NCBI GenBank assembly: GCA_012103455.1
Contig: WLWT01000001.1
Span: 1,474,001 to 1,538,000 of the forward strand
DNA length: 64,000 nucleotides
Source: Gammaproteobacteria bacterium
GTDB lineage: Bacteria > Pseudomonadota > Gammaproteobacteria > HK1
Direction of reading: 5' to 3'
The translations under genes and the position numbers were made by a program. Below the pieces are notes generated by a model, which searched no databases, was not told the origin of the DNA, and saw only the letters and a program-made list of their open reading frames with translations. This document shows, piece by piece, positions 53,466 through 61,463 of this stretch. Numbering within the stretch: the first letter of the stretch is position 1; each line of letters begins with the position of its first letter.

Positions 53466-53681
53466 TGAAGAGAAAGCCAGGCATGTCGCTGAGACATGCG
53501 CAGCCCATGGGTGGCAATACGTCAATTATCTTTGCACTGGACAATATTTCGGATCTAGAAAAACTACTGAATCCTGCAATCCCAGTTACGTCAATAAAAA
53601 TCGCCAGGCATGATCCATGCCCAGGTGGCCGCGAGAAAAAGTTCAAGAAATGCCGCAGCGCCCCGATCGCGACTTAGTTGA
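53466..53681. other. Short region with a possible SEC-C shred
   Basis: About 215 bases. On the plus strand near 53608-53655 the translation HDPCPGGREKKFKKCRS resembles a SEC-C zinc motif (DPCPCGSGKKYKKC) with two of the four zinc ligands lost. The upstream open segment is about 40 residues with no further similarity. Probably a decayed fragment. Confidence 0.4.
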
Positions 53682-54464
53682 TTATCCACCGCGCCGCCCG
53701 TGCAATAACTGCCACAGCAGCGCAAAACCGATGGCTGACACGGCGAAGGAGACGATGTCCGAGCCCGTGATCCCGTCATACGGCGCCCGCTGCGCCGTGT
53801 AATAAACTAGAAAGAATATGAGGTTGTATCCCGCGTGGGCAACGATGCAGGGCCACAAGGACCGGGTACGCCAATACAGCCAGCCGACGAAACAGCCGAA
53901 CACAAAAGCGAACGGAAACTGCGACGCCGTCAGATGAAATCCGGCGAACAGCAGCGCGCACAGGATGATGCCCCGCCTAGGCCCGTAGTGCTGTAAAAAG
54001 CCCCGCAGCAGTATGCCGCGGAAAATGATCTCTTCGAATATAGGCGCCAGCAAACCCACACTGATGACGGACACCAGACCCCCGCCCACCAACCGCTGCA
54101 GCATCTGCGCTTCTTCTCTGGCCACCTCCGGCGGGATAAAAGTGGCGCTCAAGTGATTGAACCACCAGTTGGCGCCGAGCACCACCAGGAGGATGGGCGG
54201 GCCTAATACGACGAGCATACTCATCACCGAGTTGCTGCCGGCGTGAAACAGCTCGCGGTAGCCCAGGCCCAGATAGTTGACCACTAAAGGGATGACCAAG
54301 CCATTGGCCAGTAGGGTGATGATAGCGACGGCGTAGGGATCGCCAGGGGCAAAACCGCCCTTCATGTCGTAAAGCGTTGCCGCGATAAAGAGCTGCACGA
54401 CGAAGAGCAGCGCCAGTATGGTAAGTCCGCTCCACAGATCGGGAAGCTTTGGGGGGCCGGGCAC
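53682..54464 (-). CDS. CPBP-family intramembrane metalloprotease
   Basis: 260 residues with about seven membrane helices. The CPBP motifs are present: EEIIFRGILLRGF (glutamate pair and Arg), FAGFHLTASQFPFAF, and VAHAGYNLIFFL. These proteases prenylated-protein-type enzymes act within the membrane; in bacteria they serve in bacteriocin self-immunity or protein maturation. No bacteriocin gene is evident here. The next gene on the same strand starts 70 bases upstream of it, and the two could be co-transcribed. Confidence 0.88.
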   Translation of the reverse strand: MPGPPKLPDLWSGLTILALLFVVQLFIAATLYDMKGGFAPGDPYAVAIITLLANGLVIPLVVNYLGLGYRELFHAGSNSVMSMLVVLGPPILLVVLGANWWFNHLSATFIPPEVAREEAQMLQRLVGGGLVSVISVGLLAPIFEEIIFRGILLRGFLQHYGPRRGIILCALLFAGFHLTASQFPFAFVFGCFVGWLYWRTRSLWPCIVAHAGYNLIFFLVYYTAQRAPYDGITGSDIVSFAVSAIGFALLWQLLHGRRGG

Positions 54465-54535
54465 GGGCGGCGTTTCCTCAAGGGTTCATAGGCAAGTGCC
54501 AGTCTACGAATTCTGGCTGTGGCCAGTATAGAGGG

Positions 54536-56872
54536 TTAGCCAGTCGGGGCCTGCGTTTTGATCAAGCCCTCTCGCTCCAACGCGGCGATGTCACTCGCCG
54601 GCAGGCCCGCCTCCGCCAGCACTGGGTGGTTATGTTCGCCCAACAACGGCGTGGCCTTGCCGTCCGGCGGGCGGGTGCCGCCGAAAGCGATGTATTGCCA
54701 CACCACTGTGAGTTCGCCGGCATGGGCATGAGGGCGGGTGACGGCTTTGCCATTGACGTGGGTGTGGGGATCGTCGAAGAACACTAGGCTGTCGCCGGGC
54801 AGTACCGGGGCGCAAGCAACACCAGCGGCTTTTAAAGACGACAGGGCTTCGGCTCGCGACAGCGTGGCAAACGCTTGAGTGAATGCCCGCCCCACCGCCG
54901 TATCCAACGGATGACAACCGGCGGGCGTGTAATGCTCCACCGGCCCCGGATCGGCTAAACCGACCGTTTTCGCCAGCGCTGCCCGGCTGGCGGCATCATC
55001 CGCGGCCACGTAAATCCAGCCGTCGCTGACGGGATAAAGACGATGCATGGGACTGGGGCCGTGCTGGCCGCGATCCGCCAAGGCCCGCCGGGGGCGCCCC
55101 GCGTAGCGGGTGAACCAGGCGGAACTCAGGAGGATGCCGCCATCCAATAGGTTCACTTCCACCTGCTGCGGCCCATGCCCCTTGGCTCTGGCGAACAGGG
55201 CCAACACGGTGCCCAAAGCGGCCATGGCACCGGTGGTGAAGTCAGTGGGGGCGAGCTGCGCCGGGAACGAGGGCGGATTGCCCTCGCCACCCTGCGCCCG
55301 CTGCAAGCCCATCAACGCTTGCGCCAGCGGATCGATGCCGGGGCGGTGCGAGTACGGCCCGGTAAAACCGTAGCCGGTGATGTGGGTTTGGATAAGATTG
55401 GGGTTGATGTCCAAGCCAATGCCCATGCGGGCGGTGGCGCCTGGCCGCAGATTGGCCAGTACCACGTCCACCGTACTGGCGATGGCGCAGACCAGTTCCT
55501 TGCCCTGCGGTTTTCCCGTGTCGATGGCGGCAGAGCGTTTCTCGAAGTTGACGCTGTAGAAATAGGGGCGGGCGATGGGCCTTGATATATCGCCGGTCAG
55601 CGGTTCCAGTTTGATGACGTCGGCGCCTAGATCGGCCAGCAGGCGGGCGGCCATGGGGCCGGCGATGAGGTTGGTGATCTCCAGCACGCGCACGCCGGCT
55701 AGCGGCAGTGGTTCATCACCTTGCACCGCTGGCCCGGCCTGGCCGGTGGCTTGATCTTGATTCAGGGGCGGCGCCAGTTTTTCAGCCGCACGCCTAGGGC
55801 CACGCACCACACCTGGGGTGCCATTCATCTTGACCGGTATGCCCATCTGCTCGACCGTGCCTTCGCGGGGATCGGTCAAGGACAAAACCATGCCGTTGTG
55901 CAACACCTGCGGATCGTCCAATCCTTCCTCGGTGTTACGGGCAAGAGCGAACGGTATGTCATTGCTGTCGAACAATTGCGCCCATTGCGCGTATGGCCGG
56001 GTGGCCAAGACCCGGGCCAACATGTCCCGCAGCATGCCTTCGGCATGTTCGGTCTGCGGCATTTGGCCGCACCCGTAGACGGCATCCTTGAGCACCCCTC
56101 CCATGGATAGGACTGCCGCCGCCTTGGCGATGAATCCCGGATGTACACAACCGAGTTGCACATAGTTGCCGTCGGCGCATGCATAAACGCTATAGAACGG
56201 CGCGCTGCCGCAGGGGTGGGTCTGGAACACCTGGGGCAGGAGTTTTTCCCCCAGGACTTTGGGGTGATAGAGCAGCGCACCGGCCATCAGCGACGTGCTT
56301 ACACTGCGGCCACGGCCGGTATCTTCCCGGGCCAGCAGGGCAGCGCCAATACCCAGCGCCGCCATGACGCCCGCGCCTACGCTTGGCAGGGGATGGATGG
56401 TGTGGATGGGACCTTGGCGAAATCCGGGCATGGCGGCCAACACACCGGTGCGGGCCAGCACCAGATCATCGATGGCGGGCTCGTCTTTGTGCCGGCCTTC
56501 GAGCCCGTACGCGGTGATGGAGCAGCTTACGATGCGGCCATTCAAGCGTGCTAAATGCTCGTGCCGCACGTATTTTGGCCGCCTGCATGGGGCGAAGTCC
56601 TCTACCAGCACATCGGCGGCCCGCACCCAATCGGCGAATGTCGAATCAGCCGCCGCCGCCTGCTCCAGATCGACCCGAGTACACGCCTTGGCCCTATCCC
56701 AGACTACATAGCCGCCGCCACGAAGACCGTCACCATCATCGTCGAGCCGCGCATCGATAAGCCGTACCACGCGGGCGCCATGATCGCACAGGAACATGGT
56801 GCTTAGGGCGCCGGCTTCGCCGCGCGTCAGATCGATGACGAGGATGCCTTCGAGGCTGCTGGTCGTGGCCAT
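54536..56872 (-). CDS. Tandem CaiB/BaiF-family CoA-transferase
   Basis: 778 residues, about twice the single-domain length. The first half (1-370) starts LEGILVIDLTRGEAGALSTMFLCDHGARVVRL and looks diverged. The second half (from about 390) starts LAGVRVLEITNLIAGPMAARLLADLGADVIKLEP with YFYSVNFEKRSAAID, VDVVLANLRPG, and QVEVNLLDGGILLSSAWF, closer to the class III consensus; the catalytic Asp region is HITGYGFTGPYSHRPGIDPLAQ. Such fusions probably form a pseudo-dimer within one chain. The CoA donor and acceptor are unknown. It lies downstream of a thiolase on the same strand. Confidence 0.85.
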   Translation of the reverse strand: MATTSSLEGILVIDLTRGEAGALSTMFLCDHGARVVRLIDARLDDDGDGLRGGGYVVWDRAKACTRVDLEQAAAADSTFADWVRAADVLVEDFAPCRRPKYVRHEHLARLNGRIVSCSITAYGLEGRHKDEPAIDDLVLARTGVLAAMPGFRQGPIHTIHPLPSVGAGVMAALGIGAALLAREDTGRGRSVSTSLMAGALLYHPKVLGEKLLPQVFQTHPCGSAPFYSVYACADGNYVQLGCVHPGFIAKAAAVLSMGGVLKDAVYGCGQMPQTEHAEGMLRDMLARVLATRPYAQWAQLFDSNDIPFALARNTEEGLDDPQVLHNGMVLSLTDPREGTVEQMGIPVKMNGTPGVVRGPRRAAEKLAPPLNQDQATGQAGPAVQGDEPLPLAGVRVLEITNLIAGPMAARLLADLGADVIKLEPLTGDISRPIARPYFYSVNFEKRSAAIDTGKPQGKELVCAIASTVDVVLANLRPGATARMGIGLDINPNLIQTHITGYGFTGPYSHRPGIDPLAQALMGLQRAQGGEGNPPSFPAQLAPTDFTTGAMAALGTVLALFARAKGHGPQQVEVNLLDGGILLSSAWFTRYAGRPRRALADRGQHGPSPMHRLYPVSDGWIYVAADDAASRAALAKTVGLADPGPVEHYTPAGCHPLDTAVGRAFTQAFATLSRAEALSSLKAAGVACAPVLPGDSLVFFDDPHTHVNGKAVTRPHAHAGELTVVWQYIAFGGTRPPDGKATPLLGEHNHPVLAEAGLPASDIAALEREGLIKTQAPTG

Positions 56873-56940
56873 AGCTCACCGCAGGGTGGGTTGTAAACCC
56901 GGTGTTGCTGGATTAAGGAGATTGACTGGATCGGCGGATT

Positions 56941-56993
56941 GGGGCGGCAAAAGCACCGCCCCCAAGGTGACCCCGCCGTTGCCGGCGGGGTCA
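56941..56993 (-). terminator. Two hairpins between thiolase and CaiB genes
   Basis: An 11-bp perfect stem (tgaccccgccg/cggcggggtca, loop ttgc, 56968-56993) lies just past the thiolase stop, followed in the direction of transcription by a 7-bp stem (ggggcgg/ccgcccc, 56941-56962). There is no clear U-run, so termination may be partial or depend on Rho. Confidence 0.5.
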
Positions 56994-57014
56994 CAGGCTG
57001 CGGGCCGAGTGTGC

Positions 57015-58202
57015 TCAGCAAGCCTCGAATAGGCCAGCGGCGCCCATGCCTTTGCCGATGCACATGGAAACGATGCCGAGCTTTTTTCCGCGCCGGCGCA
57101 ATTCGCGGACGAGTAAGCCGGTCAGGCGCGAGCCGGTCATGCCGAAAGGATGGCCGATGGCGATGGAGCCGCCGTTGACGTTGTAGATGGCGTTGTCGAT
57201 GTCTAGCCGGTCGCGGCAGTACAGGCACTGGGAGGCGAAGGCTTCGTTCAGTTCCACCAGGTCGATGTCGTCCAAAGTGAGTTTTTTGTATTGCAGCAGC
57301 TTGGGGATGGCGAATACGGGGCCGATGCCCATTTCATCCGGTTCGCAGCCGGCGACGGTGAAGCCGCGGAAATACGCCAACGGTTCCAGGCCCAACTGCT
57401 CAGCCCGTTTTTCCGCCATGAGTAAGGTCATGGAAGCGCCGTCGGAGAGTTGCGAGGCGTTGCCGGCGGTGACGCTGCCGTCTGCCTCGAAAGCCGGTTT
57501 GAGTTTGGCCAAGCCTTCCAGGGTGGTGGTGGGGCGGTTGCACTCGTCGCGATCGACAGTGCCTTCTACGACTTCGGTTTCTTGGGTTTCTCTGTTGACG
57601 ACTTTGCGCCATTGGACGCTCATCGGGCTGATTTCTTCGGCGATGTGGCCAGCTTGCTCGGCGATGGCGTAACGCTGTTGGCTTTGCAGGGCGTATTCGT
57701 CTTGGGCTTCGCGTGAGACCTTGTAGCGGCGGGCGACGACTTCGGCGGTGTTGCCCATGGCCATGAATACGTCGGGTTTTTGTTCCAGTAGCCGGGGGTG
57801 TTCATCGTGTTGGCCGGGGGTGCCGCGCTCGAGGCCGGTGATGGATTCCACGCCGCCGGCCATGGCGACTTCGGCGCAACCGCTGGCGATTTGCGTGGCG
57901 GCCATGGCGATGGAGTTCAGGCCCGATGAGCAGGCGCGGCTGACGGTGGTGGCCGGAACGCTGATCGGGAGTTTCGAGAGGACCACGGCGTGGCGGGCCA
58001 TGTTACCGGACTGTTCGCCGATCTGGCGGCCGGCGCCTAGGATGACGTCTTCGATTTCGGCTGGGTCCACGGCCGGGTTGCGCTCCAGTAGGGCGTCTAT
58101 GCAGTGGGATACCAGTTCATCGGAACGGGTCAGGTTGAAGGTGCCTCGATGGGCTTTGGCTAGGCCAGTACGGATGCTATCGACGACGACGACTTGGGTC
58201 AT
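57015..58202 (-). CDS. Acetyl-CoA acetyltransferase (thiolase)
   Basis: 395 residues from the ATG at 58202 (MTQVVVVDSIRTGLAKAHRG); a longer frame extends upstream but carries no homology. Active-site Cys91 (SRACSSGLNSI), the His in GGSIAIGHPFGMTG, and the second Cys in CIGKGMGAAGLFE are all present. The last motif reads GKGMG where CIGGGQG is usual. It condenses or cleaves beta-ketoacyl-CoA. On the same strand as the CaiB gene, separated by hairpins. Confidence 0.9.
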   Translation of the reverse strand: MTQVVVVDSIRTGLAKAHRGTFNLTRSDELVSHCIDALLERNPAVDPAEIEDVILGAGRQIGEQSGNMARHAVVLSKLPISVPATTVSRACSSGLNSIAMAATQIASGCAEVAMAGGVESITGLERGTPGQHDEHPRLLEQKPDVFMAMGNTAEVVARRYKVSREAQDEYALQSQQRYAIAEQAGHIAEEISPMSVQWRKVVNRETQETEVVEGTVDRDECNRPTTTLEGLAKLKPAFEADGSVTAGNASQLSDGASMTLLMAEKRAEQLGLEPLAYFRGFTVAGCEPDEMGIGPVFAIPKLLQYKKLTLDDIDLVELNEAFASQCLYCRDRLDIDNAIYNVNGGSIAIGHPFGMTGSRLTGLLVRELRRRGKKLGIVSMCIGKGMGAAGLFEAC

Positions 58203-58370
58203 GGCGGTGGTTCGCTCTGTGTTTGGGGGATCGGATGCAAAGTAATGGAAGGTTGAGATTGGCTGCAAGGTGATGGTGGGGGTTGTTGTGGGTGGATGGG
58301 GCTGTTTTTTTAGATCGATTGTGGTCGGGAGGTGGATTGGGGGGCTTTTGGTCATCAATGCAGTGCCTAG

Positions 58371-58480
58371 GGCCTAGAGTGGGTTGGCTCAGCCGTGACC
58401 CGGCGTGAACCCATCCATGGGGCCTCGGAGGCAGCATCCATGCTGCCTACGGTCACGGCTGAGCCAACCCACTCTAGGCC
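58371..58480. repeat. 110-bp structure with 30-bp perfect inverted repeats
   Basis: Arms at 58371-58400 and 58451-58480 are exact reverse complements over 30 bases and begin ggcctagagtgggttggctc. The 50-base loop holds a second perfect stem (ggcagcat/atgctgcc). The nested design would form a very stable cruciform or RNA hairpin. No flanking target duplication was recognised. It lies 170 bases upstream of the thiolase start. Confidence 0.93.
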
Positions 58481-58685
58481 TCGACGGCGGGGGCACCGTC
58501 GTCTTGAGGGAAGCGAGGGGAGTTGAGGTGTGCGCGCCGCTTCGCTCTGCGCACCCAGTTATTTGTCCGGCAGCGTTCGCAGCCGGCAGGCCGGTTGGGT
58601 TCGTGGCATGTACAAAATCAGTGCTTTTGCGCGGCGACTCTGTCACCGCGCGCCCGCTCCGCGCAGTGCTCCGCACCGCGCCGCT

Positions 58686-59460
58686 CACTGACCTCGGGCG
58701 AGGCGGAAACCTACGCCGTTGCGCCGGTACTCCGGCGGATACCAGCGGCGCACCGCGGAGCGCACGAGGCGGGCGATAGTTGGCGCCTATCGACTCACTC
58801 AGCCACTTGGCATAAGCAACTGCATCATTCCAAGACACGTAGATGCAGGATGCTGGCCGCGGCCCCAGCTTTTGTCAGCGGGTAACGTGCGGCCCGTGGC
58901 CTTGGCAAAGGTGTCGTACTCGTCAAAAGTGACTTCGTGTTTGCCGATGACAATCGATTCCACACATTCCCGTCGTTGGGTCTCCCGCTTCGATCTACCC
59001 GCTTCCGTCTCCGGGTTGCCCATGGTGTAGCAGCCTTTGGGGAGGCGAATCATTTCTGGGCCTTGGGTGCCGTCCTTTAGCCGGTCACAGCAGGTGGTCA
59101 GAGCGGGTATGCCGGAGAGGAAGCGGCCGTTGGCGTCGATGCGGTTGCGTAACTCGTCGAGCATGGTGGTGTTGATGCGCACTGGGGTGACTTTTTCTTC
59201 GGTGATGATGTGGACGTAGTCGAAGCCGGCTGCACCTAACAGGTAGCGGCGCATTTCCTCGGCGTGGTTGGCCGTCGGTAGGTTTTGGCCATTGGTAGGT
59301 TTTAGCCGTGGTTGCAGCGGCGGATGTTGACGCTGAGGGCGTAGCTTTTGGGGTAGTTGCCGAGTCCTACCGCGCCGGTTAGCAGTCGTTCCCAGGTGTT
59401 TTGGTCAGAGGGCTTTTCGCAAGGTTCACCGATGATGATGACCGGCAATTTGGCGAGCAT
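58686..59460 (-). pseudogene. Caspase-like plus formylglycine-generating-enzyme-like fusion, pseudogene
   Basis: The start near 59460 encodes KLPVIIIGEPCEK...YPKSYALSVNIRRCNH, then a frameshift at a 17-bp imperfect duplication (59274-59307), and GQNLPTANHAEEMRRYLLGAAGFDYVHIITEE, a caspase (C14) N-terminus. The caspase core is lost after ANGRFL. An FGE domain follows: EMIRLPKGCYTMGNPETEAGRS and KHEVTFDEYDTFAKATGR, a shift, VSWNDAVAYAKWLSESIGANYR, and after another internal deletion RSAVRRWYPPEYRRNGVGFRLARG. At least three lesions. Confidence 0.85.
59274..59307. repeat. 17-bp imperfect tandem duplication in the caspase-FGE pseudogene
   Basis: gtcggtaggttttggcc is followed by attggtaggttttagcc, 14 of 17 identical. 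The extra unit shifts the frame of the caspase-like domain. Confidence 0.85.
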
Positions 59461-59548
59461 CGTGGCAGTCCTTGAACTGCACCTGTGGCTTATACTCTGC
59501 TGCATCTTACGGACGCCCTACCTCGTAGCAAAGCCGTATGCTCGCCGC

Positions 59549-59759
59549 ATGAAGGTCTAAAATGTCATTGAACTCTTGCGTGACGACGGTCGGGTGCTGG
59601 CTAGAATGAAAGGCAGCTCTTGCCAATTCAAACACCCGGACAAGCCCGGTACTGTTACGGGGCCGGTCTTGTTTATTCGGGCCGGGAAACCTCAACATCG
59701 ACATGCCTACAGGGACGCTGCGGGCGGTGCTGCGTCAAGCGGGCCTAACCCAGGAGTAG
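59549..59759 (+). pseudogene. hicA: HicA-type toxin pseudogene
   Basis: From ATG 59549 the frame reads Met-Lys-Val then TAA, followed by VIELLRDDGRVLARMKGSSCQFKHPDKPGTVTG, the HicA double-stranded RNA-binding fold with the catalytic His in QFKHP, then a small insertion near 59665-59690, and in another frame GNLNIDMPTGTLRAVLRQAGLTQE. Both the early stop and the insertion inactivate it. hicB starts 3 bases after its stop. Confidence 0.87.
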
Positions 59760-59762
59760 AAC

Positions 59763-60020
59763 ATGCGTTACGCGGCCGTGATTGCAAAGAGCACCGGTAG
59801 CTATGGCGCATATGTACCTGATCGCCCTGGTTGTGTTGCCGTTGGAAAACCGGAAGATGCGATCATCCAGCTAATTCGAGAGACTATCGAGTTTCATCTT
59901 GATGGTCTGCGTGAAGATGGCTCCGAGATCCCGCCCGCCGCCGCCCTGGCCGCGTTTGTGGATGTCGCCGCCCAAACATCGCCGCCTAAGCATCGCCGCC
60001 TAAGCAACAGGGGCAGATAG
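59763..60020 (+). CDS. hicB: HicB-type antitoxin
   Basis: 85 residues with AGGAG 6 bases upstream. The HicB fold is clear: MRYAAVIAKSTGSYGAYVPDRPGCVAVG, then IQLIRETIEFHLDGLREDGSEIP. The C-terminus is unusual: a 14-bp perfect duplication (59977-60004) changes the end to SPPKHRRLSNRGR. It would neutralise HicA by binding; with hicA broken it is an orphan antitoxin. HicB proteins with a DNA-binding tail repress their own operon, but no such tail is seen. Confidence 0.88.
   Translation: MRYAAVIAKSTGSYGAYVPDRPGCVAVGKPEDAIIQLIRETIEFHLDGLREDGSEIPPAAALAAFVDVAAQTSPPKHRRLSNRGR
59977..60004. repeat. 14-bp perfect tandem duplication at the end of hicB
   Basis: The unit catcgccgcctaag occurs twice (59977-59990 and 59991-60004). 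The duplication changes and extends the C-terminus of HicB. Confidence 0.93.
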
Positions 60021-60046
60021 CGCCACCCGGCGAACCTACATCAAGC

Positions 60047-60952
60047 ATGATCATCACCATCACAGGCGACCTCGCCGGCGGCAAGAGTTCGGTGGCAAAG
60101 CGTATCGCTAGCAGCATCGGGGCAGCCTACGAGTCGGCCGGCTCGATACAGCGTCAAATCGCCGCCATGCGCGGCATGACGACGCTCGAACTCAACAAGT
60201 ATGCGGAAACACACCCGGAGATCGATAAAGAAGTCGATAACCGCGTCAAAGCATTCGGGTCCAGTACAAGCGCCATCGTCGTCGATTCACGGATGGCGTG
60301 GCATTTCATCCCCCAATCACTGAAGATTTACATTGCGGTTTCGAGCCATCGGGCCGCTGAGCGGGTCATGCGCGATCAGCTCAGGACGGGAGAGCCGGTG
60401 TATTCGGACCTTGAAGATGCCGCGAGAAAACTCTTGGAGCGAAAAGCAAGCGAGGAACTTCGCTATAAGGCTTTGTATGGCGCTGATTCCTCCGTCATCG
60501 AGAACTTCGACCTTTACATAGATACCACCTGGGCCACACCCGATGACGTCTTTGAGCTTCTCAGCGAACGTATCGCGGCTGAGGAAGGTAACCGGCAAAC
60601 GTGCGAGGTGTGGCTTTCTCCAAAGCTAATCCTTCCCATGGGGGATGCTAAGTGCTTGGTATCCGGTGCGACGCCGGGTGATTCCAACAATACGCCAGTC
60701 CCTGTAGTTAGATGCGGCGACTACTTCTATGCATGGGACCAGCACGAATTGCTGGGCGCGGCCATCCAGAATAAAACGCCGTTTATTGGGGCCGCTATTT
60801 TGCAGGGTGATGATTTGCCAACACCAGGACTCTCGGCTCAACAATACGTGGACTCCACATTCCGGCTCACAACGGTTCATGACTGGGAAAAAGCGCTTGG
60901 AGTTGCCTATATAAAACCGGATGGTGTTGGCTCAGGGGACAGACCAACGTAG
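60047..60952 (+). CDS. P-loop (cytidylate-kinase-like) protein with C-terminal domain of unknown function
   Basis: 301 residues. The first 180 form a nucleoside-monophosphate-kinase-like domain: IITITGDLAGGKSSVAKRIA (Walker A 7-15), VVDSRMAWHFIP, and a lid region RVMRDQLRTGEPVYSDLEDA. The C-terminal 110 residues (VWLSPKLILPMGDAKCL... DQHELLGAAIQNKTPFIGAAIL) are not part of a normal kinase and loosely resemble a ParB/Srx-type fold. It follows hicB by 26 bases. A role in nucleotide modification or in a small accessory system is possible; none is proven. Confidence 0.6.
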   Translation: MIITITGDLAGGKSSVAKRIASSIGAAYESAGSIQRQIAAMRGMTTLELNKYAETHPEIDKEVDNRVKAFGSSTSAIVVDSRMAWHFIPQSLKIYIAVSSHRAAERVMRDQLRTGEPVYSDLEDAARKLLERKASEELRYKALYGADSSVIENFDLYIDTTWATPDDVFELLSERIAAEEGNRQTCEVWLSPKLILPMGDAKCLVSGATPGDSNNTPVPVVRCGDYFYAWDQHELLGAAIQNKTPFIGAAILQGDDLPTPGLSAQQYVDSTFRLTTVHDWEKALGVAYIKPDGVGSGDRPT

Positions 60953-61016
60953 CCCGTTGATCGTTGTATCTTGACTACGCCCAATCGCCTCAGATGCGCA
61001 TTGGGACTCTCAGCAA

Positions 61017-61440
61017 GTGACCGGCCAGCGCCTGGGGAAATTATTCGAAAATACCGCCATGGGGATTCCTCTTGCGCTGGACTTGCGCACGGGTCTTGTC
61101 TGTGAAGGACGGCTCACCACTTATGAACCGCTGTTCCGTCTGTACATGAGTGAGTTGCAACACCCCGCCCAAATACGCCGGCTCATCGGCAACACCAAAG
61201 AGCCAGGTGCCCTGGTCCAACACATACGCAACTGTCCATTTAGCGTGCTGTTGCTCGATGAAATCGAAAAAGGCGCTCCGAGTTTCCTTGTTGTGCTGCT
61301 GACGGTGCTCGATGAAGGCCGGTTGAGTGATGCTCTTGGCCGAACCACGGATTTTCGCAACACCACTATCGCCATCATCTCCAAGGCTATTACGCACGGC
61401 AATGCTCGCCGCATTCGCCCTCGCCGGCAACCTGGTGCAC
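61017..61440 (+). pseudogene. Clp-family AAA ATPase, internal fragment
   Basis: The translation contains MSELQHPAQIRRLIGNTKEPGALVQHIRNCPFSVLLLDEIEKGAPS, LLTVLDEGRLSDALGRTTDFRNTTIAIISK, the second AAA module of a ClpA/ClpB-like protein with Walker B and sensor regions. Walker A is missing and sequence before MSELQ is unrelated. By chance the frame is open into the next gene, but that gene has its own ribosome-binding site. Confidence 0.8.
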
Positions 61441-61463
61441 TATGTGGGCCAAGGAGCATTGCC

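Noticed and set aside
57015..58358. A longer thiolase starting at 58358
   Set aside because: The extra N-terminus is low-complexity Pro/Thr sequence; thiolase homology begins at the ATG at 58202.
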